Shown: piece after piece, positions 52,212 through 61,403 of the stretch
How positions within the stretch are numbered: the stretch's first letter is position 1
Layout: each line of letters begins with the position of its first letter
From: Microbacteriaceae bacterium PS02068
GTDB lineage: Bacteria > Actinomycetota > Actinomycetes > Actinomycetales > Microbacteriaceae
DNA length: 64,000 nucleotides
Direction: 5' to 3'
NCBI GenBank assembly: GCA_029959325.1
Contig: JASCPF010000009.1
Coordinates: 1-64,000, forward strand
Position numbers and translations under genes: made by a program
Notes under the pieces: model-generated
Seen by the model: the letters and a program-made list of their open reading frames with translations, nothing else
Told to the model about the DNA's origin: nothing
Databases searched by the model: none

Positions 52212-54533
52212 TCAGGCCCCGACGCGCGTGCGCACCTCGCGCGTGGCGGTGACGAGGTTGCGCAGCGATGCGACGGTCTCGTCGTAGCCGCGCGTCTTGA
52301 GCCCGCAGTCGGGGTTCACCCAGACCTGGCGCAGGGGCAGCGCCTCGGCGGCGCGCTGCAGCAGCACGGACACCTCATCGACCGACGGAACGCGCGGCGA
52401 ATGGATGTCGTAGACACCCGGGCCGACCCCGTGGGTGAATCCCGACGAACGGATGTCGTCGATGACGTCGCCGCGACTGCGCGCAGCCTCGATCGACGTG
52501 ACGTCGGCGTCGAGCGCGGCGATCGCGTCGATGACGACATCGAACTCCGAGTAGCAGAGGTGCGTGTGCACCTGCGTGGCCGGGGCGGCGCCGGCCGTCG
52601 CCAGCTTGAAGGAGCCGACGGACCAGTCGAGGTATGCCGGCTGGTCGCGCCTCTTGAGCGGCAGCAGCTCGCGCAGCGCCGGCTCGTCGACCTGCACGAT
52701 GCCGATCCCGGCCGCCTCGAGGTCGGCGATCTCGTCGCGCAGCGCCAGCGCGACCTGATCGGCGGTCTCGGCCAGCGGCTGGTCGTCGCGCACGAACGAC
52801 CACGCGAGGATCGTCACCGGGCCGGTCAGCATGCCCTTGACCGGCTTCGCCGTGAGCGACTGGGCGAACACCGTCCAGTCGACCGTGATCGGCGCCGGAC
52901 GCGAGACGTCACCCCAGAGGATCGAGGGGCGTGTCGCGCGCGACCCGTACGACTGCACCCAGCCGCTGCGCGTCACGGCGAACCCGTCGAGGTTCTCGGC
53001 GAAGTACTGCACCATGTCGTTGCGCTCGGGCTCGCCGTGCACGAGCACGTCGAAGCCGAGTTCCTCCTGCAGGTCGATGACCCGAGAGATCTCTTCGCGC
53101 AGGAAGCCCTCATAGGCGGCCGTGTCGATCTCACCTGCGACGTGCCGCGCCCGCGCCCGACGGATGTCGCCGGTCTGCGGGAACGAGCCGATCGTCGTCG
53201 TCGGCAGCACGGGCAGGTCGAGCGCCGCCTCCTGCGCGGCGACGCGCGCCGCGTAGTCGCCGCGTTCGCGCGCGTCGGCGCCCAGAGCGCGCTGCCGTGC
53301 CCGCACCGCCCCGTCGCGGACGCCCGCTGCGCTGAGCCGGTCGGCGAGAGCCGCCGAGGTCGCGTCGAGCTCGGGTCGGATGGCATCCGCTCCCTCGGCG
53401 AGGCCGCGCGCCAGCACGGTGACCTGCGCGACCTTCTGGTCGGCGAACGCGAGCCACGACCGAAGGCGGTCGTCAAGGCCGGTCTCGACCGTGACGTCGT
53501 GCGGCACGTGCTGGAGGGACGTCGACGTCCCCACGGCGACGGTGCCGGCACCCAGCCCACGCAGCGCGGTCAGCCGCTGCGCACCCAGCGACAGGTCGCC
53601 GCGCCAGATGTTCCGGCCGTCGACGACGCCGCCGACGATCGTCTTGCCCTCAAGGCCCGGTACCGCGGCCGGCACAGCGCCGCGATGCAGGTCGATCGCG
53701 ATGGCCTCGATCGGAGCCGCGGCCAAGGCCGCCCACGCCTCATCGGAAAGCTGTGCGTATCCCGCCGCCACGAGAATCGCCGGGCGTCCGGCGACGGCGC
53801 CGAGCGCCGCGTAGGCGCGCGCCGCGGCATCCGCCAGCTCGGCGCCTGTGGCGGCGAGGCTCTCCGACACGAGTGCCGGCTCGTCGAGCTGCACCCAGTC
53901 GGCACCAGCCGCCGCCAGGCTCTGCAGGAGCTGCGCATAGACGGGCAGCACGTCGCCCAGTCGCGAGAGCGGATCGAACCCCGCGGGCGCGTCGTCCGTC
54001 GCCTTCGCGAGCGCCAGCAGAGTCACCGGCCCGACCACGACGGGGCGCACCGTGACGCCGTCGGCGGCCGCCTCGGCCACCTGTGCTGCGAAGCGGTCGG
54101 ATGCCAGCGAGAACTCGGTCTCGGGGCCGATCTCGGGCACCAGGTAGTGATAGTTCGTGTCGAACCACTTGGTCATCTCGAGCGGGGCGCGGTCGCCTTC
54201 ACCCCGCGCGGCCGCGAAGTATGCCGACAACGGAATGCTGCCGTCGCCGGCACGATATGACGCGAAGCGAGCCGGCAGAGCGCCGACCGTGAGCGCCGCA
54301 TCGAGCACCTGGTCGTAGAACGAGAAGCTCTCCGGGATCGACGAGTCGGTCGCGTCCAGGCCGAGGGCGATGAGGCGCTGTCGGGTCGCGGCGCGCAACG
54401 CAGCCGCGGCGGATTCGAGTCCCGCCTGGTCGAGGTCGCCTCGCCAGTGCCGCTCGAGGGCGCGCTTGAGCTCGCGCTCGCGGCCGATGCGGGGGTAGCC
54501 GAGGATCGTCCCGGTGGGGAAAGTGGCGGTCAT
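52212..54533 (-). CDS. metE: Cobalamin-independent methionine synthase
   Basis: Transfers the methyl group from 5-methyl-tetrahydrofolate to homocysteine. 773 residues with two homologous barrels. Zinc ligands are in THLCYSEFDVV (His, Cys) and NPDCGLKTRGY (Cys). N-terminal TGTILGYPRIGRERELKRAL binds the folate tail. Overlaps metF by ATGA; together they are the methyl-branch of methionine synthesis. Confidence 0.97.
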   Translation of the reverse strand: MTATFPTGTILGYPRIGRERELKRALERHWRGDLDQAGLESAAAALRAATRQRLIALGLDATDSSIPESFSFYDQVLDAALTVGALPARFASYRAGDGSIPLSAYFAAARGEGDRAPLEMTKWFDTNYHYLVPEIGPETEFSLASDRFAAQVAEAAADGVTVRPVVVGPVTLLALAKATDDAPAGFDPLSRLGDVLPVYAQLLQSLAAAGADWVQLDEPALVSESLAATGAELADAAARAYAALGAVAGRPAILVAAGYAQLSDEAWAALAAAPIEAIAIDLHRGAVPAAVPGLEGKTIVGGVVDGRNIWRGDLSLGAQRLTALRGLGAGTVAVGTSTSLQHVPHDVTVETGLDDRLRSWLAFADQKVAQVTVLARGLAEGADAIRPELDATSAALADRLSAAGVRDGAVRARQRALGADARERGDYAARVAAQEAALDLPVLPTTTIGSFPQTGDIRRARARHVAGEIDTAAYEGFLREEISRVIDLQEELGFDVLVHGEPERNDMVQYFAENLDGFAVTRSGWVQSYGSRATRPSILWGDVSRPAPITVDWTVFAQSLTAKPVKGMLTGPVTILAWSFVRDDQPLAETADQVALALRDEIADLEAAGIGIVQVDEPALRELLPLKRRDQPAYLDWSVGSFKLATAGAAPATQVHTHLCYSEFDVVIDAIAALDADVTSIEAARSRGDVIDDIRSSGFTHGVGPGVYDIHSPRVPSVDEVSVLLQRAAEALPLRQVWVNPDCGLKTRGYDETVASLRNLVTATREVRTRVGA

Positions 54534-55465
54534 CTCGCGATCTCCTGTTCAGTGAGCAGCCCTGCCGCGCGGAGCACGGTGAGCACGGTGTCGTGGTTGT
54601 TGAAGGCATAGAGGTGGATGCCGGGGGCGCCGCCATCCGCCAGGCGCCGCGCGAGGTCGGCGGCATGGGCGATCCCGACGGCGCGCTGCGCCGCGGGAGT
54701 GTCCGCCGCATCGAGGTCTGCGGCGAAGGTCGCCGGCAGCGGATCGCCGGTGAGCTCGAGCACGCGGCGCAGGCGACCGGGCGAGGTGACGGGCATGATG
54801 CCCGGAAGGATCGGCATCGTCACCCCGGCGGCACGAGCGCGGGCCACGAAATCGAGGTACTCGTCGGCGTGGAAGAACAACTGCGTGATCGCCAGGGTGG
54901 CGCCCGCCGCCTGCTTCGCGAGCAGCGCGTCGATGTCGTCGCCGGGGCGGCGCGAGCGTGGATGCCCGTTCGGGAATGCGGCCACCGAGACCTGCACGCG
55001 CTCGCGGCGACCGACGCGCGCCGCACCCGGCACCCCCGGCACGAGCTCTTCGGAGTATGGCTCACGCTCGGTCTGCACGCGGCCGATGAGCTGCACGAGC
55101 TGCGCGGCCGACTCGAGGTCGCCGAGGAACACCTCGTCCTCCGACACGCCCGCCGGCGGGTCTCCCCGCAGCGCCAGAAAGCGCGTGATGCCCGCGTCGA
55201 GGAACTCTCGGATGATCGCGTTCGCCTCGGCATAGCTGCTGCCGACGCACGTCAGGTGCGCGAGCGGGGGGACGTCGGTCTCGCGCAGGATGTGCCGGAG
55301 CACGTCGAGCGAGCGCCCGCGGGTCGATCCGCCGGCGCCGAAGGTCACCGAGATGAACTGCGGGCAGGCAGAGGCGAGCTCTCGAATGGTGTCGAACAGC
55401 GCCGGGAGTCCGTCGTCGGAACGCGGCGGGTAGATCTCGAACGAGATCGGAATCGCAGAGGTCAT
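54530..55465 (-). CDS. metF: 5,10-methylenetetrahydrofolate reductase
   Basis: FAD-dependent barrel, 311 residues. ISFEIYPPRSDDG near the start carries the catalytic Glu, with FISVTFGAGGSTRGRSLDVL and LALRGDPP following. Makes the methyl donor used by MetE next door. Its ATG lies one base after the stop of a short open frame. Confidence 0.94.
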   Translation of the reverse strand: MTSAIPISFEIYPPRSDDGLPALFDTIRELASACPQFISVTFGAGGSTRGRSLDVLRHILRETDVPPLAHLTCVGSSYAEANAIIREFLDAGITRFLALRGDPPAGVSEDEVFLGDLESAAQLVQLIGRVQTEREPYSEELVPGVPGAARVGRRERVQVSVAAFPNGHPRSRRPGDDIDALLAKQAAGATLAITQLFFHADEYLDFVARARAAGVTMPILPGIMPVTSPGRLRRVLELTGDPLPATFAADLDAADTPAAQRAVGIAHAADLARRLADGGAPGIHLYAFNNHDTVLTVLRAAGLLTEQEIAR

Positions 55466-55466
55466 G

Positions 55467-55553
55467 TCACTCTCGGGAAACAGCGGTGAAGGCCGGACGG
55501 CCGCGGACGTGCACCACGGCCCGCGCGTCGTGCGGGCGGTGTGGTGCGGTCAT
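55467..55553 (-). CDS. Possible leader peptide of metF
   Basis: A 28-codon frame, MTAPHRPHDARAVVHVRGRP then AFTAVSRE, ending one base before metF. It covers a hairpin with a 7-bp outer stem, GCACCAC (55511-55517) and GTGGTGC (55541-55547). A TACAGT at 55644-55639 could be the -10, giving a leader of about 165 bases. The start has no clear ribosome site. This may be chance coding in GC-rich DNA. Confidence 0.35.
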   Translation of the reverse strand: MTAPHRPHDARAVVHVRGRPAFTAVSRE

Positions 55554-55725
55554 CGCGGGCGGGTGCCGGGCTCGGCTGTCGCTCCGACCGGATGCGAGGA
55601 GGATCTGCGATTCCCGCCGCACCGGCGTCGATGGCCCCACTGTAGGACGAGAACCGGTGCCGGTGTGGCCGTGTGACGCGATGTTTCGCGCGGTGACGAG
55701 GCGGGGCTCGCAAGAGAGCGCGAGA

Positions 55726-55731
55726 TAGCGT
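55726..55731 (+). promoter_or_regulatory. Possible -10 box of S9 peptidase gene
   Basis: TAGCGT, then seven bases, then ATG 55739; no Shine-Dalgarno. Confidence 0.4.
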
Positions 55732-55738
55732 GGATGCC

Positions 55739-57721
55739 ATGGTCGCAGTCCTCCCGTACGGTTCCTGGCCCTCTCCGCTCACGGCGCAGTGGGCCGCCGC
55801 CGCGTCGCCCCGCTACGAGGGGGCAGCGTTCGTGGGCGACGAGCTCTGGTGGGGTCAGTCGCTGCCGGCCGAGGGCGGGCGCACGACCGTGCTGCGGAAC
55901 CGGGGTGGCGCCAGAGCGCACGAAGACGGATCAGGCTCGCCGGAGGTGCTGCTGCCCGCTCCGTGGAGCGCGCGGTCGAGCGTGCACGAGTACGGCGGGG
56001 GTGCCTGGGCGGCGACCCCCGACGGTCGGCTCGTCTTCGTGGAGAAGACCGACCAGCGCGTGTGGCTGCTGATCCCGGGCGGCGAGCCGCGGGCTCTCAC
56101 ACCGCACGCCCCGGACGCGCGCTACGGCGGACTGCGCGTGCAGGGCGACGTGCTGCTCGCGGTGCAGGAGATCATCGGAGACGGCCACGCGCCCCGCCGG
56201 GCGATCGTCCGCATCGGGCTCGGCGACGAGGCATCCGTCACGACCCTCGTCTCGGGCAGCGACTTCGTGGCCCAGCCTGCGCTGTCGCCGGACGGCAGTC
56301 GACTGGCATGGGTGGCCTGGAACCATCCCGACATGCCCTGGGACCGCACCGAGGTCCGCGTCGGCGCGCTGAGCGAGCCGGGCGCGCGCGAGGGCGAGCG
56401 CGTGGCGGGGTGGGTCGCGGTGACCTCGGGCGCGACCTCGGCGCTGCAGCCGACGTGGTACGGCGACGAGGAGCTGATCTACATCGACGAGCCGACCGGG
56501 CGGTGGAACCTCTGGCGCCACCGGCTCGATGCCGGTGCGCGCCCCGCGCCGATCGCGCCCGCCGATGCCGACACCGGCGGCGGCCTCTGGGTGCTCGGGC
56601 TGCGCTGGTACGCGTCGCTGTCGGGCGGTCGCATCGCCGCGATCCGCACCGAAGGATCGGACGAGCTCGTCATCGTGGACAAGACCGGCCGCGTCGAACG
56701 GGTGGACCTGCCGGCGACCTCGCGGCTGGTGATCGAGGATGCCTGCGACGATCGCCTGCTCGTGTCGGGCGCGGGGCCCGGCGGCGCGGGGCTCTGGCTC
56801 GTGACCGTCGGCGAGCAGGAAGCGGGGCCGATCGTCGCCGCGGTCACCGGGGGCGACTCCCCCGCCGCGGATGCCACGACGGGCGTGCGCACGAGCGAGT
56901 GGATGCCACGGAGTCGGTCCGTGACGTTCGCGGGGCGGCATGGCGACGTGCACGCCTTCGACTTCGCACCGATGAACCCCGATGCGGCACCGCCCGAGGG
57001 CGAGCGGCCGCCCTACGTCGTCTTCGTGCACGGCGGGCCGACCGCACACGCGGCCGGCGTCGCCGACGCGAAGACGGCGTTCTTCACGAGCCGCGGCATC
57101 GGCGTGCTCGACGTCAACTACGGCGGATCGACCGGCTACGGCCGCGCCTACCGCGAACGCCTGCGTGGGCAGTGGGGTGTCGTCGACGTCGACGATGTGG
57201 CGTCAGCGGCATCCGGCCTGGCGGCGCGGGGACTGGCGGATCCCGCCCGCATCGCGATCGAGGGCGGCTCGGCGGGCGGGTGGACGGTGCTCGGGGCGCT
57301 CGTGAACACCGACGTGTTCGCCGCCGGCATCTCGCGCTACGGCGTGGGCGATGCGCGCGCCCTCGCCGACGAGTCACCCGACTTCGAGTCACGCTACCTG
57401 GATGGACTCATCGGCCCGCTCCCCGAGGCCGAGGCGCTCTACCTGGAGCGCTCGCCCCTCAGCCACGCCGAGCGGTTCCGCGTGCCCGTGCTGCTGCTGC
57501 AGGGCTCGGACGACGCCGTGGTCGCGCCGGCGCAGTCCGAAGCGATCCGCGATGCGCTGGCCGCACGTGGCATCCCCCATGCCTACGTGCTCTATGAGGG
57601 TGAGGGCCACGGGTTCCGGCGCGCCGAGACGATCGTGCACGCCCTCGAGTCCGAGCTCGCGTTCCTCGGTCAGGTGTTCGGCTTCGAGACGCCCGGCGTC
57701 TCGCCGCTCACCCTCTCGTGA
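55739..57721 (+). CDS. Prolyl oligopeptidase family (S9) serine peptidase
   Basis: 660 residues: an N-terminal beta-propeller (repeats such as SPDGSRLAWVAWNHPDMPWD) and a C-terminal alpha/beta hydrolase. Catalytic Ser511 in GGSAGG, Asp592 in QGSDDAVV and His624 in GEGHGF. No signal peptide is seen. Probably cleaves short peptides, S9C-like (acylaminoacyl peptidase). Convergent with hflX with three bases between. Confidence 0.9.
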   Translation: MVAVLPYGSWPSPLTAQWAAAASPRYEGAAFVGDELWWGQSLPAEGGRTTVLRNRGGARAHEDGSGSPEVLLPAPWSARSSVHEYGGGAWAATPDGRLVFVEKTDQRVWLLIPGGEPRALTPHAPDARYGGLRVQGDVLLAVQEIIGDGHAPRRAIVRIGLGDEASVTTLVSGSDFVAQPALSPDGSRLAWVAWNHPDMPWDRTEVRVGALSEPGAREGERVAGWVAVTSGATSALQPTWYGDEELIYIDEPTGRWNLWRHRLDAGARPAPIAPADADTGGGLWVLGLRWYASLSGGRIAAIRTEGSDELVIVDKTGRVERVDLPATSRLVIEDACDDRLLVSGAGPGGAGLWLVTVGEQEAGPIVAAVTGGDSPAADATTGVRTSEWMPRSRSVTFAGRHGDVHAFDFAPMNPDAAPPEGERPPYVVFVHGGPTAHAAGVADAKTAFFTSRGIGVLDVNYGGSTGYGRAYRERLRGQWGVVDVDDVASAASGLAARGLADPARIAIEGGSAGGWTVLGALVNTDVFAAGISRYGVGDARALADESPDFESRYLDGLIGPLPEAEALYLERSPLSHAERFRVPVLLLQGSDDAVVAPAQSEAIRDALAARGIPHAYVLYEGEGHGFRRAETIVHALESELAFLGQVFGFETPGVSPLTLS

Positions 57722-57724
57722 CGG

Positions 57725-59293
57725 TCACACCGCGAAGGGCGCCAGGCGCCCCGCGAGCACAGCGGGCACGTGAGCGTGCAGCACGGTGCCGTCCGCACCA
57801 TGCTCCTGGCTCAGGATGATGCCGTTCTCGTGCACCGCCGAGACGAGGTCGCCGCGGTCGTAGGGTACGACCGCGCGCACCTCGACCGCGGGCAGCGGCA
57901 GCGTCTCTTCGATCCGAGCGCGGAGCTCGTCGATGCCCTCCCCCGTGCGTGACGAGACGAACAGCGCCTGCGGCGCGAGGCCGCGCAGAACCAGCCGCGT
58001 GTCGTCATCGAGCAGATCGGCCTTGTTGAACACGACGATCTCGGGCAGGTCGCGCGCGCCGACGTCGCCGATCACATCGCGCACCGTGGCGAGCTGGGCG
58101 GCCGGGTCGGGGTGCGACCCGTCGACGACGTGCACGATGACGTCGGCGTCGCCGACCTCTTCGAGCGTCGACCGGAACGCTTCGACGAGCTGGTGGGGCA
58201 GGTTGCGGACGAAGCCCACGGTGTCGGTGAGCGTGTAGACACGACCGTCGACCGTCTCGGCGCGGCGCACCGAGGTGTCGAGCGTGGCGAACAGCGCGTT
58301 CTCGACGAGCACCCCGGCGCGCGTCAGCCGGTTCAGCAGACTGGACTTGCCCGCGTTCGTATACCCGGCGATCGCGACGGCCGGGATCGTGTTGCGCTTG
58401 CGCTCGGCGCGCTTCGCTTCGCGGGCGGGCGCGAAGTCGCGCAGCTGGCGACGCAGCTGCGCCATCTTGGTGCGGATGCGGCGGCGATCGAGCTCGATCT
58501 TCGTCTCACCCGGACCGCGCGAGCCCATGCCCGCGCCACCGGCGCCGACCTGCCCACCGGCCTGACGACTCATCGAGTCACCCCAGCCACGCAGGCGCGG
58601 CAGCAGGTACTCGAGCTGCGCCAGTTCGACCTGCGCCTTGCCCTCGCGGCTCTTCGCGTGCTGACTGAAGATGTCGAGGATGACCGTCGTGCGGTCGATG
58701 ACCTTGACCTTGACGACGTCTTCCAGCGCGCGTCTCTGGCTGGGGGCGAGCTCGGTGTCGGCGATGACGGTGTCGGCGCCGACGGCGGCGACCAGGTCAC
58801 GGAGCTCGGCTGCCTTGCCGCGCCCGATGTACGTCGCCGGATCGGGGTGCGGGCGCCGCTGCAGCACGCCGTCGAGGACGACGGCCCCGGCGGTCTCGGC
58901 GAGCGCCGCGAGTTCGCGCAGGCTGTTCTCGGCATCTTCCTGCGAGCCCTGCGGGTACACGCCCGCGAGCACGACGTTCTCCAGCCGCAGCTGGCGGTAC
59001 TCGACTTCGGTGACGTCTTCGAGTTCGGTCGACAGACCGGGCACGCGACGCAGCGCGGCGCGCTCTTCGCGGTCCCACTGGTCGCCATCGGTGTCGGCGT
59101 ACGACACCGTCGTGGCATCCTGCAGCGCCTGCGCAGCACCGAACACGTACACACCCGACCGCGCCTCAGCCCGCGCGAGCACCCGCTCGACGGGGTCGAT
59201 CGGTGCGGCGCCGTCGCCGACGTCCGACGTCGCGGCGTGGCCGGTGGTGTCGGTGGGTTCGGTGGTTTCCGTGATGCTGGTGTGTTCCGTCAT
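57725..59293 (-). CDS. hflX: GTPase HflX
   Basis: Ribosome-associated GTPase that splits stalled or stressed 70S ribosomes. G1 GYTNAGKSSL, G3 DTVGFV, G4 NKADLL, preceded by the HflX-specific N-domain with AQVELAQLEYLLPRLRGWGD. 522 residues with a Thr-rich, acidic N-terminal extension of about 30 residues. Start ATG 59293 with AAAAGGA; a TAGAAT -10 lies upstream near 59324. Confidence 0.95.
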   Translation of the reverse strand: MTEHTSITETTEPTDTTGHAATSDVGDGAAPIDPVERVLARAEARSGVYVFGAAQALQDATTVSYADTDGDQWDREERAALRRVPGLSTELEDVTEVEYRQLRLENVVLAGVYPQGSQEDAENSLRELAALAETAGAVVLDGVLQRRPHPDPATYIGRGKAAELRDLVAAVGADTVIADTELAPSQRRALEDVVKVKVIDRTTVILDIFSQHAKSREGKAQVELAQLEYLLPRLRGWGDSMSRQAGGQVGAGGAGMGSRGPGETKIELDRRRIRTKMAQLRRQLRDFAPAREAKRAERKRNTIPAVAIAGYTNAGKSSLLNRLTRAGVLVENALFATLDTSVRRAETVDGRVYTLTDTVGFVRNLPHQLVEAFRSTLEEVGDADVIVHVVDGSHPDPAAQLATVRDVIGDVGARDLPEIVVFNKADLLDDDTRLVLRGLAPQALFVSSRTGEGIDELRARIEETLPLPAVEVRAVVPYDRGDLVSAVHENGIILSQEHGADGTVLHAHVPAVLAGRLAPFAV

Positions 59294-59352
59294 TCGATCC
59301 TTTTCGTGCTGAGCCTTGAATTCTAGTCTCCCGCGCGGTCACGCGGCTCGGG

Positions 59353-59358
59353 TACGCT
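59353..59358 (+). promoter_or_regulatory. Possible -10 box of methyltransferase gene
   Basis: TACGCT followed by six bases and ATG 59365, without a Shine-Dalgarno. Confidence 0.45.
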
Positions 59359-59364
59359 CGCAGC

Positions 59365-60006
59365 ATGGGGAGCGATCACTATTTCAGTGCGTCTCCGTCC
59401 AGTGCCGAACACCTTCGCCGCATCTCCGTCTCTCTTGCGGGGCGCACGGGCGAGGTCACGACCGCGGGCGGAGTCTTCAGCCCCGACCACGTCGACGGCG
59501 GCACCGCGGTGCTGCTCGCGAACACGCCCCCACCCCCGCCCGGCGGCGATCTGCTCGACCTCGGCTGCGGGTGGGGTCCGATCGCGATCAGCTTGGCCAT
59601 CGCCTCGCCGCACGCGACGGTGTGGGCCGTCGACGTGAACGAACGCGCCCTCGATCTGCTGCGCCGGAACGCCTCCGAATGGGGCCTCGAGAACATCAAC
59701 GCGGTCCTGCCCGACGATGTTCCCGGCGACGTCACCTTCCGTGGCATCCGGTCGAACCCGCCCATCCGGGTCGGCAAGAACGAGCTGCACGGGATGCTCG
59801 AACGGTGGATCCCGCGTCTCGACGAGCGCGGAGACGCCTGGCTCGTCGTGCAGCGCAACCTCGGCTCCGATTCGCTGCAGCGCTGGCTCGCCGCGACCTT
59901 CGACGACGGGTACTCGGTCAGCCGTGCCGCGACCGCGCGCGGCTTCCGCGTGCTGAAGATGCGCCGACACGGCACCCCGCCGACGGCCGACATCGCCACT
60001 GCCTGA
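59365..60006 (+). CDS. RsmC-like class I methyltransferase
   Basis: 213 residues. SAM motif I DLGCGWGPIAISLA, acidic loop VDVNERALDLLRRNA and an NPP motif (RSNPPIRVGK) of amino-directed methyltransferases, as in RsmC/RsmD-like rRNA guanine N2 enzymes. It begins MGSDHYFSASPSSAEHLRRI. Divergent from hflX with a 71-bp gap. Target unknown. Confidence 0.87.
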   Translation: MGSDHYFSASPSSAEHLRRISVSLAGRTGEVTTAGGVFSPDHVDGGTAVLLANTPPPPPGGDLLDLGCGWGPIAISLAIASPHATVWAVDVNERALDLLRRNASEWGLENINAVLPDDVPGDVTFRGIRSNPPIRVGKNELHGMLERWIPRLDERGDAWLVVQRNLGSDSLQRWLAATFDDGYSVSRAATARGFRVLKMRRHGTPPTADIATA

Positions 60007-60017
60007 ACCTCGACCTC

Positions 60018-60078
60018 GGTCCCTGAGCGTGTCGAAGGGTCGCCGTGAGCCCCGACCGGCCCCCGAGCGTGTCGAAAG
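60018..60078. repeat. Two dispersed repeat copies before dapF end
   Basis: GGTCCCTGAGCGTGTCGAAG at 60018-60037 and CCCCGAGCGTGTCGAAAG at 60061-60078, variants of the repeat found near argC and in miaA, in the 76-bp space between the convergent methyltransferase and dapF genes. Confidence 0.75.
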
Positions 60079-60082
60079 CTCG

Positions 60083-60952
60083 TCAGGCGAGCGCCACCTG
60101 GCCCGAGAAGACCAGGGTCGCGGGTCCCGACAGCAGCACATGTGAGCCGTCACGCTCTTCGACGATGCGCACGCCCAGCGTGCCACCCGGCACGTCGACC
60201 GTCCAGCGGTCCGGCGCCGCCGCCCCGGCCCAATGCCGCACGGCGAGCGCGGCCGCAGCGACCCCCGTCCCGCACGACAGCGTCTCGCCGACGCCCCGCT
60301 CGAAGACGCGCATGCGGATCGACCCGACCCCGCCCTGCACGAGCGGATCCGCAGGAACCACGAACTCGACGTTCGCCCCGTGCCGCGGCGCGGGGGCGAT
60401 CACCGGCTGCACGGTGAGATCCAGCGCCGCGAGCTCGCTGTCGGAGCCGAGCGCGACCACGACATGCGGGTTGCCCACGTCGATCCCGACGCCTGGACGG
60501 GCCACGTCGAGACCCCGCGCGCGCACGACCGCGTCGGACTCGTCGACGGCGAACAGGCCGAGGTCGACTTCGAACCCGAGGTCGCTGCGCGTGAGGGTCT
60601 TCGTTCCCGCGCGCGTGCCGATGCGCAGCGGTGCGTCGTCGATCGTGGCGAGCCCGGTCTCGACCAGGTACTTCGCGAAGACGCGGATGCCATTGCCGCA
60701 CATCTCCGCGGCAGAGCCGTCGGCGTTGCGGTAGTCCATGAACCACTCGGCATCCGCCGCTTGGTCGGTGCCCTCAGCCAGCGCGCCGCTGCGCACAACG
60801 CGCAGAGTGCCGTCGGCGCCGATTCCGAAGCGGCGGTCGCACAGGGCGGCGACCTGATCGTCGCTGAGATCCAACACACCCTCGGGGTCGGCGATGATCA
60901 CGAAGTCGTTCCCCGTGCCGTGCCCCTTGGTGAAGGCGACCGTCTGTCCCAT
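60083..60952 (-). CDS. dapF: Diaminopimelate epimerase
   Basis: PLP-independent epimerase making meso-diaminopimelate for lysine and peptidoglycan. The catalytic Cys pair is Cys85 in AAEMCGNGI and Cys227 in ETLSCGTGV. 289 residues from ATG 60952; a GTG directly upstream is possible. Follows the GNAT gene by 28 bp. Confidence 0.95.
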   Translation of the reverse strand: MGQTVAFTKGHGTGNDFVIIADPEGVLDLSDDQVAALCDRRFGIGADGTLRVVRSGALAEGTDQAADAEWFMDYRNADGSAAEMCGNGIRVFAKYLVETGLATIDDAPLRIGTRAGTKTLTRSDLGFEVDLGLFAVDESDAVVRARGLDVARPGVGIDVGNPHVVVALGSDSELAALDLTVQPVIAPAPRHGANVEFVVPADPLVQGGVGSIRMRVFERGVGETLSCGTGVAAAALAVRHWAGAAAPDRWTVDVPGGTLGVRIVEERDGSHVLLSGPATLVFSGQVALA

Positions 60953-60980
60953 CACTCCAGCTTAGGCGCGAGGACCGGCG

Positions 60981-61403
60981 TCAGTCGGCGATGAGGCGTT
61001 TGCCGGTGTTCCACGTCTCGAACGGCTCGTATCCGAGCGAGGCGTAGAAGTCGTGCACGCCGCCGTTCTCGGGGCGCACCATGAGCTGGACCTTCGGACA
61101 TCCCATCTGGCGCAGCAGGTCCTCTGCCCGCTCGACGAGCAGGCGCCCGATGCCCTGTCCGCGCCGCGCGGGCGTGGTGGCGAGGTAGTAGAGCCATCCA
61201 CGATGGCCGTCGTAGCCCGCCATCGCCGTACCGAGGACATCGGCGCCCTCGGCCGCCACCAGGAACAGCTCGGGCTGAACGGTGAGCTTCCGACGGATGT
61301 CCTGGTACGGGTTGTTCCACGGCCGCGTGAGACCGCACTCCTGCCACAGCGCGACGACGGATTCCGTGTCGGAGAGGGCGAAGGAACGGATCTCGATGCT
61401 CAT
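60981..61403 (-). CDS. GNAT family acetyltransferase (YpeA-like)
   Basis: 140 residues from ATG 61403. Acetyl-CoA motif [20 protein letters not shown] and the C-terminal [15 protein letters not shown]. Similar to YpeA/YpeA-like N-acyltransferases. Overlaps the end of miaA by ATGA. Substrate unknown. Confidence 0.85.
   Translation of the reverse strand: MSIEIRSFALSDTESVVALWQECGLTRPWNNPYQDIRRKLTVQPELFLVAAEGADVLGTAMAGYDGHRGWLYYLATTPARRGQGIGRLLVERAEDLLRQMGCPKVQLMVRPENGGVHDFYASLGYEPFETWNTGKRLIAD

Noticed and set aside
55466-55738. SAM or cobalamin riboswitch before metF
   Set aside because: No recognisable conserved core of either class; only a GC-rich hairpin.
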